A stretch of 64,000 nucleotides of DNA from Persicitalea jodogahamensis (lineage in GTDB: Bacteria > Bacteroidota > Bacteroidia > Cytophagales > Spirosomataceae). Numbering within the stretch: the stretch's first letter is position 1; every line of letters begins with the position of its first letter. The DNA lies in the NCBI RefSeq assembly GCF_014651615.1, contig NZ_BMXF01000002.1, positions 475,439 through 539,438 of the forward strand, read 5' to 3'. A program made the position numbers and the translations under genes. Below the pieces are notes generated by a model. The model was not told the origin of the DNA and made no database searches. It saw only the letters and a program-made list of their open reading frames with translations. Positions 53,160-63,439 of this stretch are shown piece by piece.

Positions 53160-55262
53160 TCAGTCAATGACAATACGCTTGGTTACGTCGAGGCCGGGGG
53201 CGCGCACCCGCACCAGGTACAGGCCGGGCGGCAGCGTGCTGGCGTCAATGCGCTGCCGTTCGTTCAGGAGCGAAAAACGCTGGGTGCGAATGATCGAGCC
53301 ATTGATATTGTAAAAAGCCACCTCAGCATTGGCCAGATTTTCAAGGGTTTCGACGTAAACGATTCCTTCCCGGCTGGGGTTAGGGAAAATGACCACACCG
53401 TCGTTTTCCGACAGGGAAAAAGGGACGGGGGGAGCGTAGGCGGAATAGCAGGTGAGGGAATTGTTGCTGCCCATCGTAAAGACGGCCTTGGCCCTTGCCG
53501 TGTACTCGCCCGATTCCGTCACCTTAATGGTAGAGGTCTCGGGTTTCAGAAAGCTGCTTCCCACCTTCCACTCGTATTTTTCGTTGAGGTTCGGTTCGGT
53601 AATCGAGGCTGTCAGGCTGTAAGGCCCCGACTGCTCAATTAATGGTATGCTAAGCTTGGGACGTACCGTCAGCGAGACCGGAGCCGAGATTTCTGACTCA
53701 CAACCAAAGACATTTTGTGCCTTGACGGTATAGTTCCCTGTCTGTGTAGCCCGAAAAGACTTGCTGGTGCTGCCGTCGCTCCACAGGAAATAATCGGTGC
53801 CGCCCGAGGCGGCAAAAACGAAGCCCGTATCGGCGCAAGCCTGTTGCTGGCCGCCAGGGATGACCGTCGGTTTGAGCGGCCTTACCGTGGTATTAATCGT
53901 GACACTCGGGCTGGTAATGGCATTCCCCCTGGCATCTTTAAGAACGGCCCGATACGTACCCGGCGAGTTGATGGCGATGGTCCGGCCGGATTGTCCGGTG
54001 GACCACTCGTAGGACGAATACCCGGCAGGGAGCGTCAGGCTAACGGTAGCATTGTTAGTGCCGCAAGAGGTGGAAAGCGAAGGCGTTGGGGTGGGAGTGA
54101 CGGGTGTAATCGTTGAGAAAAAGGTTGTGTTGAGAGCGTCGTTCCAGAGGTTTGCCAGAATACGCTGCCCATTCTGACCAGTAAAGTGAAGCCCGTCGGG
54201 ACGCGGTACATAGGCATTATCGGTTTCAGGCCCAGGAAAGGTGCTGTTGAAGGTTGTATTCAGAACGGCGTTCTGGCCATTGATGACGTTTTGATTCGTT
54301 ACGGATTGGCCTGCTCCGTTGACTGCCCGGGAGGTCCGGGAGATGACCCAGTTGATCCGTTTGTCGGTATCACTGTTAAGTTTGTTGATCAGGAACTGCA
54401 TACGGTCGCGGTAATCCTGCGCACTGGTGTTGGAAGGGATGTTGTCGGTTTCTCCCTGCATCCAGAGAATGGCCCGAACACCCAGTTGGTGGACATAGTG
54501 CTGCGTGGAAATAAGCAGGTTGCCATAGGGCATTTGGGCAGGGTAGTTAAACCCACCGTAAGCGTTCTGGGTAATTCTTCCGGCTGCACTTTCTGACCAG
54601 TTTTTGATGGTAGTGCCTTCCCAGGCTGTGTTGATGAACAGCACGGGGACATTGAGCTTGCGTACCAGCAGGTCGCCGAGTATTCCCCAGCACCAGGCAG
54701 TTTTGCCGCGAGGGCCGATGGTTACGTTGGATTCGAGGTGCGCAAAAGTGGGTGCAGGCGGATCGAACAACGAGTTGACCGTATTGTCGTAGGCAATGTA
54801 GTTGACGCGGTCGTCACTGGCCGCCGGGCCGGGCGACTCGAACAGGCCCTGCGCGTTGGACTGCCCGGAGATTAAGAAAACCTCACCAACACCCATGCGG
54901 GAGACGACATCGCGGCCCACGACGGAGCCATTCAGCAAACCCCGGACTTCCAGCGTATACCAGCCGCCCTGCAGGCGAACTGTTCCCTGAAATACCCCAC
55001 CCGAAACCCGATCCTGCAAAGTACTCCACTCCGTGTTCTGCCCCTGACCCGGGATGACGGCAACTGCCCGCACCTCAAACTTGTCGACGGGCAAAGAGTA
55101 AGTGCCGGAAATAGAGATGGTGGTTTGCCCTGTGATATCACGTTGATACACCGCGCGATCCGATGGCGAAGTGATTTTGATCTGTGCTTCCGCCCCCAAG
55201 GCCAGGAAATTGCTTAACAGGCAGGTGATCAGGAAAATACAAATAGTAGAAATAGTACGCAT
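53160..55262 (-). CDS. T9SS-secreted SGNH/sialate O-acetylesterase-like protein
   Basis: 700 residues. Signal peptide to AEAQ. A ~90-residue beta-sandwich follows, then an SGNH-type esterase domain: FLISGQSNAQGLFE (Ser), ILWMQGETDNIPSN and PDGLHFTGQNGQ (the DxxH dyad). Three Ig-like repeats (SYEWSTGQ, YFLWSDGS and YEWKVGSS types) and a C-terminal T9SS type A sorting domain (VIFPNPSREGIVYVE, ending KRIVID) end the protein. It likely deacetylates a surface or dietary glycan outside the cell. It is paralogous to the adjacent gene at 55403, which is longer only in its repeats. Confidence 0.88.
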   Translation of the reverse strand: MRTISTICIFLITCLLSNFLALGAEAQIKITSPSDRAVYQRDITGQTTISISGTYSLPVDKFEVRAVAVIPGQGQNTEWSTLQDRVSGGVFQGTVRLQGGWYTLEVRGLLNGSVVGRDVVSRMGVGEVFLISGQSNAQGLFESPGPAASDDRVNYIAYDNTVNSLFDPPAPTFAHLESNVTIGPRGKTAWCWGILGDLLVRKLNVPVLFINTAWEGTTIKNWSESAAGRITQNAYGGFNYPAQMPYGNLLISTQHYVHQLGVRAILWMQGETDNIPSNTSAQDYRDRMQFLINKLNSDTDKRINWVISRTSRAVNGAGQSVTNQNVINGQNAVLNTTFNSTFPGPETDNAYVPRPDGLHFTGQNGQRILANLWNDALNTTFFSTITPVTPTPTPSLSTSCGTNNATVSLTLPAGYSSYEWSTGQSGRTIAINSPGTYRAVLKDARGNAITSPSVTINTTVRPLKPTVIPGGQQQACADTGFVFAASGGTDYFLWSDGSTSKSFRATQTGNYTVKAQNVFGCESEISAPVSLTVRPKLSIPLIEQSGPYSLTASITEPNLNEKYEWKVGSSFLKPETSTIKVTESGEYTARAKAVFTMGSNNSLTCYSAYAPPVPFSLSENDGVVIFPNPSREGIVYVETLENLANAEVAFYNINGSIIRTQRFSLLNERQRIDASTLPPGLYLVRVRAPGLDVTKRIVID

Positions 55263-55402
55263 CCGCTTAATATTTATTGGGAAATCGAAAACTTTTAGTC
55301 CTCGGATTTCAAAAAAAATCTGTAAAGTGTTCGCCAGAAAATGCCCGCAAAAGTAGCGGATTATTTGTTGGCAAAGGCAACTCTACCCGGGATTGCGCGC
55401 TT

Positions 55403-58400
55403 TTATCGGCTGATCAGCAGCTTCTGAGTGGCATGAAAAACACCGGAGCTGATCTTCATAATGTACATGCCGCCCGGAAGGCTGGAAAGGTCCAGCAGTT
55501 GGCGCTGGCTAAACGAATCCACCATGATAGTCCGCACTGGCGTCCCCTTTAAATCGAATACCCGAATCGTCGCGCTTTCCAGGTCCTCTCGAGTCTCCGC
55601 AATGACCATGCCATTTTCACTGGGGTTTGGATAAATGCTGATACCGTTGCCGTCAGCTTCGGGGATAAAGTTAAAAATAGCCGATTCATCGGAATAACAT
55701 ACCAGTGTAGGGCTATAGGTGATGGCAGCCTTTACGGCGAAGGCTCCTGGTCTGGTTGCTTTGATAAGACTTGTGGAGTCAGCCAGAGGCGTACCGTCTT
55801 TTTGCCATAGGAAGTTTTCATTCGCGACGCTGATGCCCGCTTGCAACGTATAGGTACCCACCTGTTCGATAACGGGCAGGGGCGGTTTGGCCTTGGCTTC
55901 TAACCTGACAGCTTGGGAAAAAGGTGAAAAACAACCATTGGGACCTTGTACCTGAGCAGAATAATTGCCCGACTCGGTGGCCGTTATGGTACGGCCAGTC
56001 GCTCCTGTGTTCCAGGAAAAAGTACCATCCGCATTGGTAGTGAGCTGTACCTGCTCACCCTGGCAAAACGTTGTACGGCCCAGAGCGGTTACGGTGGGTG
56101 CCTGGGGAAGCGGCAGCGCGTTCACTGATAAGGTGTTGGATGCATCAGAAAGGCAACCAAACTCATTCTTTGTTCTTACCTGGTAGATACCGGTCAGGTT
56201 AGTGGTGACTTCCTGGTTCGTGGAGCCGCTGTTCCAGACGTAACCAGTGGCATCAGTGGCTTTAAGCGTGATTTTTTCGCTGGCGCAAAAGGTAAGGGGC
56301 CCCGATGCCGTGATCGTGGGAGTAGGGGGCAGCGGGTTGGCTGTCACTCGTACCACTGGGGACAGCGGTGAACGGCAACCGTTACCGTCAATAGCCGTGA
56401 GTGAGTACTCGCCCGATTTCCTGACTTCTATCTCGCGCTGTCCGCTCCCGTCGCTCCATTGGTAGGAGTTGGATGCGCTGGACTGAAGTACCGTGTAATC
56501 ACGGTCGCAAAAAGTAGTCGGCCGCAACGGCGTAATGGTTGGTGCAGCCGGAAGTGGGTTTACCTGCACCCGCACTGGCGAGGAGGTGGAAACGCAGCCG
56601 TTGTCATCCGTTACCGATACGGTGAATTCACCCGACTGACTGATAACCACGGAACGGTCTGTGCTGTTAATGTTCCAGCGGTTGCCGTTTTCGTAACTGG
56701 AGGTAAGGGACACACTGCCTCCTTCGCAAAACGTAGTGTTGCCACTAGCCGCTACCGAAGGACGCGAGGGCAAAGGATTGACTCTCACTGTCACGGGATC
56801 GGACTCCGGCGACTGACATCCATTATCGTCCACGGCCCGAACGCGGAAATCACCGCTGTCATTTACTGAAATAGTGGAACCGTTCTGTCCGTTAGACCAT
56901 GAACTCTGCACAGCGGACGTAGATTCCAGCTTTACAACACCTCCCGCACAGAAAACCGTAGTACCCAACACATTGATGCTCGGCTTGGGCGGTGGCGGGG
57001 TAGAAAACACGCCTATCGTAACGGACGCGGAGGTAGTTTCACAACCATAGGCGTTGGTAGCGGTAACCGTGTAAGTATTGGGTGTATTGACGCTGATCCG
57101 CCGATCAGTTTGCCCCGTATTCCACCGGACAAATCCGTCGGTCGCGGCAGTGAGGGCCAATGAGCTTCCCTGACAGATGTTGTTCCTGCCACCCTCCACC
57201 TGGATGACTGGCACGGAAGGGCGTATTTGACCCGGTACTTCCACGGCAGGACTGAACATGATGTTTCCCGCCTGATCGCGCACTCTGGCTACATAGCGGC
57301 CACCACCTACGTTGATGTTGGCAGAGGTTTGGCCATTGCTCCAGTTGACTGTTGTGTAATTACCGCCTTCGACGGTCAGCGACAGCGAATTTCCGACACC
57401 GCAGCTTACCCGCACGCTGGGTAGCGGAACAGCCTTATGCGGTTCCGAACGGGAGAAAAAGTCGTCGTTCAGAGCGTTGCTCCAGGCATCACCAAGTTGG
57501 TGGAGTCCGATATCCTGAAAATGCGCCCCATCGGGCCGGGGTGCCTGTATTTTGTCCGTTTCCGGGCCGTAGAAGGTATTGGGGGTGGAAGCAATAACAT
57601 CGTTTTGCGCCTTGATGATCTCGAAGTCGCTCCCCCGTTGGTTGTCATAGGTAACCCGAGCTATGACCCAGGACAGGTTTCGTCCGCTTTCGTTCCTGGA
57701 CTGGTCTATGATGGCCCGAAGGTCATTACGATAAGCGGTCCCGGCGGTATTGGCAAAATTATCTGCTTCTCCCTGGTGCCATAATATAGCCCGGATGCCC
57801 GTCACAGAAATGTAGTACTGAAGGGCCAGCCGAAAGTTGTTGTAGGGCATCCCCGAGGGCGTGAAAGGTTCGCCGTTGTATATAGAATAAGTCTGGCCAT
57901 TGATACTCTCCCGCCAGTTTTTGATTGCTGAGCCATACCAGCCCGCATTATAAAAAAGGATCGGTACGCCTAACCGTTCGGCAAGACGATCGCCCAACTT
58001 ACCATATGCCCAGGCAGAATTGCCCCTGGGGGAAATGTAGGAATCGGCGTTGAGATGGTCGAAGGATGGTTGCGGCAGATCATTCGCAGAGTTTACATTG
58101 TTGTAGTTCACAGTGTTCACCCTATCATCGTTGGCTCCCGGTCCTCCGTAGTTTTGATAACCCTGGGAATTGGACTGTCCGGCGATCAAGAATACTTCAC
58201 CGATGCCGAAGCGCGACACCGTCGCGGTGCCCGCGATTTGGTCCCCACGCCACCCCCGCACTTCCAGTTCGTACCAGCCCCCGCTCCAGTTTACCTGGCC
58301 GGCATAGCTGCCTCCCTGCGGGTTGTTCTGAATATTCATCCAGCCGGAAGTACTGCCGCCGTTGATGGCACGCAGCTGCACTTCCACCCGATCGATGGGT

Positions 58401-58567
58401 GTGGAGTAGTTCCCGCGGATATATACCGTAGCCGAATTATTCTTATCCCGCTGGAGGACCGTTCGATTGGCCGGGTAAGAAATACTGAGTTGTGCGTAAG
58501 CATCGGCCCGAACAAACCCCAGGATAGTTACTAATGTAACCAATGTAAGCTTAACCGTAAAGTTCAT
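55403..58567 (-). CDS. T9SS-secreted SGNH/sialate O-acetylesterase-like protein with eight Ig-like repeats
   Basis: 1054 residues from ATG 58567. Signal peptide ends at AYAQ. The N-terminal sandwich and esterase (FLIAGQSNSQGYQN, ILWHQGEADNFANT, PDGAHFQDIG) match the paralogue at 53160. From about residue 390 to 950 there are eight ~72-residue Ig-like repeats, each with a FC-x(8)-L start, a xxWSxGxxxxxI core and a DxNGCxSP end. The inner six are closest to each other, with NPLP linkers. The T9SS tail begins SIYPNPSENGMVIAE. The repeats probably form a stalk presenting the enzyme. Confidence 0.88.
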   Translation of the reverse strand: MNFTVKLTLVTLVTILGFVRADAYAQLSISYPANRTVLQRDKNNSATVYIRGNYSTPIDRVEVQLRAINGGSTSGWMNIQNNPQGGSYAGQVNWSGGWYELEVRGWRGDQIAGTATVSRFGIGEVFLIAGQSNSQGYQNYGGPGANDDRVNTVNYNNVNSANDLPQPSFDHLNADSYISPRGNSAWAYGKLGDRLAERLGVPILFYNAGWYGSAIKNWRESINGQTYSIYNGEPFTPSGMPYNNFRLALQYYISVTGIRAILWHQGEADNFANTAGTAYRNDLRAIIDQSRNESGRNLSWVIARVTYDNQRGSDFEIIKAQNDVIASTPNTFYGPETDKIQAPRPDGAHFQDIGLHQLGDAWSNALNDDFFSRSEPHKAVPLPSVRVSCGVGNSLSLTVEGGNYTTVNWSNGQTSANINVGGGRYVARVRDQAGNIMFSPAVEVPGQIRPSVPVIQVEGGRNNICQGSSLALTAATDGFVRWNTGQTDRRISVNTPNTYTVTATNAYGCETTSASVTIGVFSTPPPPKPSINVLGTTVFCAGGVVKLESTSAVQSSWSNGQNGSTISVNDSGDFRVRAVDDNGCQSPESDPVTVRVNPLPSRPSVAASGNTTFCEGGSVSLTSSYENGNRWNINSTDRSVVISQSGEFTVSVTDDNGCVSTSSPVRVQVNPLPAAPTITPLRPTTFCDRDYTVLQSSASNSYQWSDGSGQREIEVRKSGEYSLTAIDGNGCRSPLSPVVRVTANPLPPTPTITASGPLTFCASEKITLKATDATGYVWNSGSTNQEVTTNLTGIYQVRTKNEFGCLSDASNTLSVNALPLPQAPTVTALGRTTFCQGEQVQLTTNADGTFSWNTGATGRTITATESGNYSAQVQGPNGCFSPFSQAVRLEAKAKPPLPVIEQVGTYTLQAGISVANENFLWQKDGTPLADSTSLIKATRPGAFAVKAAITYSPTLVCYSDESAIFNFIPEADGNGISIYPNPSENGMVIAETREDLESATIRVFDLKGTPVRTIMVDSFSQRQLLDLSSLPGGMYIMKISSGVFHATQKLLISR

Positions 58568-58647
58568 GTCATTCAATCCTTCACCATAAAAAAGACGCTT
58601 CCAATATCAGCGTAGAACTACCGGGAAACAACTTTCCGAACCTAAAT

Positions 58648-59661
58648 TTAGCTAACGGACAACGGCTCGTTGAGCGTAGTCCATATCAGGTCTTTCAAAC
58701 GTTCAATTCCTTCTTGCGTTATTGCAGAAATAAACAGATTGGGGACGTCGTCCGGTAATCCACTCCTCAATTTTTCTCTTTCGCTTGCCTCATTTTCCAC
58801 CAAGTCGATTTTTGAAATAGCGATAAGCCGTTGCTTATCGAGAAGGGACGGATTGTATTCTCTTAATTCGTTTAGAAGGGTTTCGTATTCAGCCGCAGGG
58901 TCTTCACTGTCGGCGGGAATTAAGAATAAAAGAAGGGAGTTTCGCTCAATATGCCTTAAAAAGCGCAATCCCAGGCCTCTGCCCTGGGAAGCGCCTTCAA
59001 TAATTCCCGGAATGTCGGCCATGACGAATGAAAGATCGTCACGATAAGCCACCACACCCAGATTGGGCACTAGCGTTGTGAAGGGGTAATTGGCTATCTC
59101 TGGCCGTGCTGCCGAAACCACTGATAGCAGCGTTGACTTTCCGGCATTGGGGAAACCCACCAGCCCTACATCTGCCAGTACTTTCAATTCCAGGATAATC
59201 CAGGCTTCCAGCCCTTCTCCGCCCGGCTGGGCGTAGTCGGGAGTTCTGTTAGTGGCTGATTTGAAATGGTCGTTGCCCAAGCCACCGCGCCCGCCGGGAA
59301 GCAGAATAACCTCCTGCCCATCGTCGGTGATTTCGCCCAGCTCTTCTCCTGTTTCGGCGTTGCGGGCCACGGTGCCTAATGGTACTTCCAGGATTTTGTC
59401 CTCGCCCTCAGCCCCGCTTCGCCGGCCTCCGTCGCCCTTGCCACCGGGCTCAGCCTTGATATGCTTGGTATAGCGCAGGTGCAGCAGTGTCCACAGCTGA
59501 GCGTTGCCGCGCAGGATCACATGTCCGCCCCGTCCGCCGTTGCCGCCGTCAGGGCCGCCTTTGCTCACGTGTTTCTCTCGGCGAAAGTGCAGCGAACCCG
59601 CTCCTCCGTCGCCGGAACGCGCGTTTATCTTTACGTAATCTATAAAATTAGATGAAGCCAT
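58648..59661 (-). CDS. obg: Obg-family GTPase
   Basis: 337 residues. The glycine-rich N-terminal Obg fold ([20 protein letters not shown], then [12 protein letters not shown]) is followed by the G domain: [20 protein letters not shown] (G1), [16 protein letters not shown] (G3) and ISKIDL (G4). Obg monitors 50S ribosome assembly and growth. It lacks the C-terminal OCT extension of Gram-positive relatives. 102 bp separate it from adk on the same strand. Confidence 0.95.
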   Translation of the reverse strand: MASSNFIDYVKINARSGDGGAGSLHFRREKHVSKGGPDGGNGGRGGHVILRGNAQLWTLLHLRYTKHIKAEPGGKGDGGRRSGAEGEDKILEVPLGTVARNAETGEELGEITDDGQEVILLPGGRGGLGNDHFKSATNRTPDYAQPGGEGLEAWIILELKVLADVGLVGFPNAGKSTLLSVVSAARPEIANYPFTTLVPNLGVVAYRDDLSFVMADIPGIIEGASQGRGLGLRFLRHIERNSLLLFLIPADSEDPAAEYETLLNELREYNPSLLDKQRLIAISKIDLVENEASEREKLRSGLPDDVPNLFISAITQEGIERLKDLIWTTLNEPLSVS

Positions 59662-59763
59662 TCCTCAATTTTACTCTTTGTGTTTCCTGTAAAAAATGCG
59701 AGACCCACGATTCGGGCAAATAGTTGGAACGGTAGCAAATAATTCTGGTATTCCTTGTTTACT

Positions 59764-60348
59764 CTATATCCTCTCCTGAGCCTTCTCCACCGCTTCACAA
59801 ATCGCATCAAAAATTTCTTCGATTTCGCCAACCCCGCCGATGCTCACGAATTTGTCTTGCTGACGGTAGTAGTCCGACACGGGGGTAGTCTTGCTGTTGT
59901 ACTCGAAGATCCGGGTTTTTATCTTTTCCTCGTTCTGGTCGTCGGGGCGGCCTGAGGTCTGACCGCGAATCAGAAGGCGCTTTTTCAACTCTTCATCAGG
60001 AACCATCAGGGCCACCATTACCGAAATCTGCTCACCGTGCGACTCGAGAAGCTCGTCCAATGCCTCCGCCTGCTTGACGGTGCGCGGGAAGCCGTCGAAA
60101 ATAAATCCGGGAACGTCGTCGTGCTCCTGCAGTTTGGCATCGATCATTCCTATCACTACCTCGTCGGGCACCAGAATCCCCTGATCCATGAGTGTCTTGG
60201 CTTTCAGCCCCAGCTCGGTACCTGCTGCAATCTGCGACCTCAGCAAGTCGCCCGTGGAGAGGTGTATCAGGTGATATTTTTCAATGATTTTTTCACTTTG
60301 GGTGCCTTTGCCCGCACCCGGGGGGCCAAAAAGTACAATATTCAGCAT
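59764..60348 (-). CDS. adk: Adenylate kinase
   Basis: 194 residues, the short-lid form. FGPPGAGKGTQSEKIIEKYH is the P-loop, STGDLLRSQIA the AMP site, and FIFDGFPRTVKQAEAL the other AMP segment. RGQTSGRPDDQNEEKIKTRI shows a short lid without a zinc finger. It interconverts ATP, ADP and AMP. It is upstream of obg and probably co-transcribed. Confidence 0.95.
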   Translation of the reverse strand: MLNIVLFGPPGAGKGTQSEKIIEKYHLIHLSTGDLLRSQIAAGTELGLKAKTLMDQGILVPDEVVIGMIDAKLQEHDDVPGFIFDGFPRTVKQAEALDELLESHGEQISVMVALMVPDEELKKRLLIRGQTSGRPDDQNEEKIKTRIFEYNSKTTPVSDYYRQQDKFVSIGGVGEIEEIFDAICEAVEKAQERI

Positions 60349-60446
60349 AGTCGCACGGTTGGTAGCGTTTCAGTCAGTAAAGGGGTTCTACCTGGCAAAT
60401 TTACAATTCCTGCCTTAGCTCAGGCTATTTTTTTGTTTTTTTTACC

Positions 60447-60484
60447 TAAAAAAGCCCGTCCCCTGATAAAATAGGGACGGGCTT
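60447..60484 (-). terminator. Terminator downstream of the small exported protein gene
   Basis: AAGCCCGTCCC / GGGACGGGCTT, loop about 11 to 15 bases, followed on the minus strand by TTTTT. It lies 25 bp beyond the stop at 60509. Confidence 0.85.
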
Positions 60485-60508
60485 CGGGGGAAAATCAATT
60501 CGTCTGCC

Positions 60509-61351
60509 TCACTTGATCACCACTTTGCGCACAGTGCCGTCTTCATTCTGCACGACCGTTACGAAGAGCGTTCCCTTGGTGTTTTTCTTTAACTCAATTT
60601 GTCCCACAAACTCGCCGCTGAAATCCTTGATGGTCTTCCTTCCTACCTCCTTGCCGTCAGTGTCAGTGACGGTGATGCGGACATCGCCCTGATCGGGAAC
60701 ACTGAATCGCAGGTTCAGCATTCCGTTATCGGGGTTGTTGGCATAGGCGTTCAGGCTACGAACGGTACTGCTGTTACTGAAGGAATTGCCCCAGACATCA
60801 CCGAAGCGGTCGCTCATGCCTTCCATTTTCCTTTCCATGATTCGTATATTCGGTTCCACGTTGGCCCGCAATTCCCTGAGCTTTGGCTCCAAATCTTTCT
60901 GCATCCGGCGTACACTGCCTTCCAGTTCGCGGGTATCGAAATGAAACTCACTCGGGCGGCGATTCCCGTTGTTATCGCGCCAGCTCAGGATCATGGGTTC
61001 GTCGGAGTTGTTGCCCCAGCCTCTTATTCTCAGGTCGCCGTCCCGACGGCGCATACGGTTCTCATTGTCATCAACCGTGATGCTGATGCGCTTCTGACTC
61101 ATGCCATCTACCGCGAGTGAGTCCAACGCTTTATCGATAAACTCTTTCTGCTCGTTTTCCGTCATGGCGTCAACCCGATAGCTGCGCTCCACGACCTGCG
61201 TTTTGCCGTCGGCCTTACCGATGACTTCTATCCTGATGTTCGTTTTTTTGTTATCATTTTCGTTGCTTTTCGACTGGGCTGTGGCCGCTGTGCCGAGGGC
61301 GTATGCCAGGGTCAGGGAAAATAGCGCGGTTCGCACAAGTGTCTTTTTCAT
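60509..61351 (-). CDS. Small exported protein of unknown function with T9SS-like tail
   Basis: 280 residues. The signal peptide (MKKTLVRTALFSLTLAYALG, ending TAQ) is clear. The mature chain is rich in Arg, Asp and Asn: a first domain with RIEVIGKADGKTQVVERSYR, a charged helical segment (VRRMQKDLEPKLRELRANVE, then IRIMERKMEGMSDRF), and a beta tail MLNLRFSVPDQGDVRITVTD ending RKVVIK that fits a T9SS type A sorting domain. Function is unknown. A histidine kinase gene is divergent, with ~235 bp between them. Confidence 0.75.
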   Translation of the reverse strand: MKKTLVRTALFSLTLAYALGTAATAQSKSNENDNKKTNIRIEVIGKADGKTQVVERSYRVDAMTENEQKEFIDKALDSLAVDGMSQKRISITVDDNENRMRRRDGDLRIRGWGNNSDEPMILSWRDNNGNRRPSEFHFDTRELEGSVRRMQKDLEPKLRELRANVEPNIRIMERKMEGMSDRFGDVWGNSFSNSSTVRSLNAYANNPDNGMLNLRFSVPDQGDVRITVTDTDGKEVGRKTIKDFSGEFVGQIELKKNTKGTLFVTVVQNEDGTVRKVVIK

Positions 61352-61405
61352 AGCTTTCTTCGGTTTGCTTTTTATTGAAATAGGTTGTTAAAAGATGTTA
61401 AACGA

Positions 61406-61437
61406 TTGAATTGGTGGCTTGTCGCTGCGTAAATTTG
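61406..61437 (+). promoter_or_regulatory. Candidate promoter of the two-component system
   Basis: TTG (61406-61408), 21 bp, then TAAATTTG (61430-61437), an exact TAnnTTTG. It lies ~150 bp upstream of the kinase ATG. Confidence 0.55.
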
Positions 61438-61585
61438 TTATTTGTGATCTCGTATAGCTTTCCTGTTTGCTTGCCCTTCAAAGCAAACCAGGCGGTAATG
61501 AACCAAACGCATGCTGGTGGCAGCATCGTTACCAATAAAGTCGCAGCGGGTAGGAAAACGTTGCACCCCATTCTGGAAAAAATAA

Positions 61586-63439
61586 ATGACCAAAAGAAAA
61601 ATACAAGGTATCATGGGGCTGATGTGCCTGGCACTGATCGGGTTGATCGGCTTTCAGTGGTACTTTATCAGTGAGGCTATAGCAGTACGCAATGAGCAGT
61701 TTAACCATAAAGTAGCCGAATCGGTGCAGCAAGTTGTGCACCGGCTGGAAAAGCAGGAAATGTTGTACCTGCTGCAACAGCGTATCGATAATGAGCAGCA
61801 AAAGGCTAAACTGGAAGAGATGACCCGCGTGAGCGAGGCATCGCGGCCCAAGCCCGCTGAAAAACAAGCTGAGCGCGTAGCCGCCGCCCGGCCGCCAGCG
61901 CGGCAGGCGCCATCCAGAGCGCCAGTGGGCAGCCCTGCCGGTATGGAGGTTTCGATTGGACCTTCGGGGGAAGTCAGCTATCAGTACTTCATGGAGGTTG
62001 CCCCTTCGGATGCGCTGAGCCCCAATTTCCGGATCATGGCCGAGCGGCAGCAGCAGATTATCGAGGAATTTTTCCAGGCGCAGCGCCTGGGCGCGGCCGG
62101 TCTTGACGAATTCATTCGCCGCCGCCTGGTTGAAGAGCAAAACCTGGGCAATGCCCTGCAATCCGTGCAGGGTGAGCGGGGACAGGCCGTTTTGGCCAAA
62201 GAGAATAAGTCGGCGGTACCCGAAAAGTCCCGGAAACCGTACGATGCACTTCCCGAAAAAAAACGAAGCAGCCAAACCTCGGACCGCCGGCCGTCGGACC
62301 GCACTCAGCTTCTTCGCGAAGTCATGCAGGATCTGGTCTATACCCAGCGACCCATCGAAGAGCGCGTCAATCGTTTCTTGCTTGATTCTTTGTTGAAGAA
62401 AGAACTGGTGCAGAACGGCATTACGCTACCCTACGAGTTTGCGGTGCGGGCGCAGGCGGGACGAAATCTTTTATTCTCGACGGCTGAACTCAACTCGGGT
62501 ACCTGGGAGCAAAGTGCATACAAGGCATCGCTATTTCCCAGCGAGATGCTCAGTGGGAATAACTTGCTTTACGTGATTTTTCCCGATCAGCAACAATACA
62601 TCCTGCGAAAGATGAGCGCGATGTTTGCCAGTTCGGGGGTACTTCTGCTGGTGATTTTGGCTTGTTTTTATGTGGCTGTCAGCACGATTCTGAAACAGAA
62701 AAAGCTCTCCGATATCAAGAATGACTTTATCAATAATATGACCCACGAGTTCAAAACGCCCATCTCGACCATCGCCCTGGCCACAGACATGGCCCTAGAG
62801 AACGTCCACACCGGGCCGACGGCTAGTGGCTCTGCCGCCAAACTACCCGCCCGCATCGACCGCTACTTGGGTATCATCCGTGAAGAGAACAAGCGGCTGG
62901 GAACTCACGTGGAGAAGGTTTTGCAAATGGCTTTGCTCGATAAGGGCGAGGTGAAAATCAAACAGGCGGAAGTCAACATGCACGATGTTATCGCCAAAGT
63001 ACTGAATAGCCTGAGCGTCCAGATTGAACAGAGAAATGGCGAGGTGGAGCTGGATTTTGAGGCTACCGAAGAATTGGTGAAAGGCGACGAACTGCACCTT
63101 TCCAACGTACTTTACAACCTGGTGGACAATGCCATCAAATATTCCCCCGACGAACTCCACCTTACCGTGCGTACCTCCAACGAAGCCAACGGCATCCGCA
63201 TCGCCGTAGCCGATCACGGTCTGGGCCTGTCCCGCGAGCAAATCCAGCGAATTTTTGACAAGTTTTACCGCGTACCTACGGGCAACCTGCACAATGTCAA
63301 AGGTTTTGGTTTGGGTTTGAGTTATGTAAAAAAGATGATCGCCGCGCATGGTGGGACGGTTGATGTCACCAGCCAGGCCGGGCAGGGAAGTGTGTTCAGT
63401 GTGTGGCTGCCAATTATCAATGTCGGAATTAGTGAATGA
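61586..63439 (+). CDS. Sensor histidine kinase
   Basis: 617 residues. TM1 (IMGLMCLALIGLIGFQWYFI) and TM2 (SSGVLLLVILACFYVAVSTI, ~residue 350) bracket a ~320-residue extracytoplasmic region. That region has a Pro/Ala/Arg-rich low-complexity stretch (~85-115) and a long charged helix; no sensor family is recognised. The kinase core follows: NMTHEFKTPISTIALATDMA (phospho-His), YNLVDNAIKYSPDEL (N box), ADHGLGLSREQI and KGFGLGLSYV (ATP lid). The regulator starts 82 bp downstream, forming one operon. Confidence 0.92.
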   Translation: MTKRKIQGIMGLMCLALIGLIGFQWYFISEAIAVRNEQFNHKVAESVQQVVHRLEKQEMLYLLQQRIDNEQQKAKLEEMTRVSEASRPKPAEKQAERVAAARPPARQAPSRAPVGSPAGMEVSIGPSGEVSYQYFMEVAPSDALSPNFRIMAERQQQIIEEFFQAQRLGAAGLDEFIRRRLVEEQNLGNALQSVQGERGQAVLAKENKSAVPEKSRKPYDALPEKKRSSQTSDRRPSDRTQLLREVMQDLVYTQRPIEERVNRFLLDSLLKKELVQNGITLPYEFAVRAQAGRNLLFSTAELNSGTWEQSAYKASLFPSEMLSGNNLLYVIFPDQQQYILRKMSAMFASSGVLLLVILACFYVAVSTILKQKKLSDIKNDFINNMTHEFKTPISTIALATDMALENVHTGPTASGSAAKLPARIDRYLGIIREENKRLGTHVEKVLQMALLDKGEVKIKQAEVNMHDVIAKVLNSLSVQIEQRNGEVELDFEATEELVKGDELHLSNVLYNLVDNAIKYSPDELHLTVRTSNEANGIRIAVADHGLGLSREQIQRIFDKFYRVPTGNLHNVKGFGLGLSYVKKMIAAHGGTVDVTSQAGQGSVFSVWLPIINVGISE

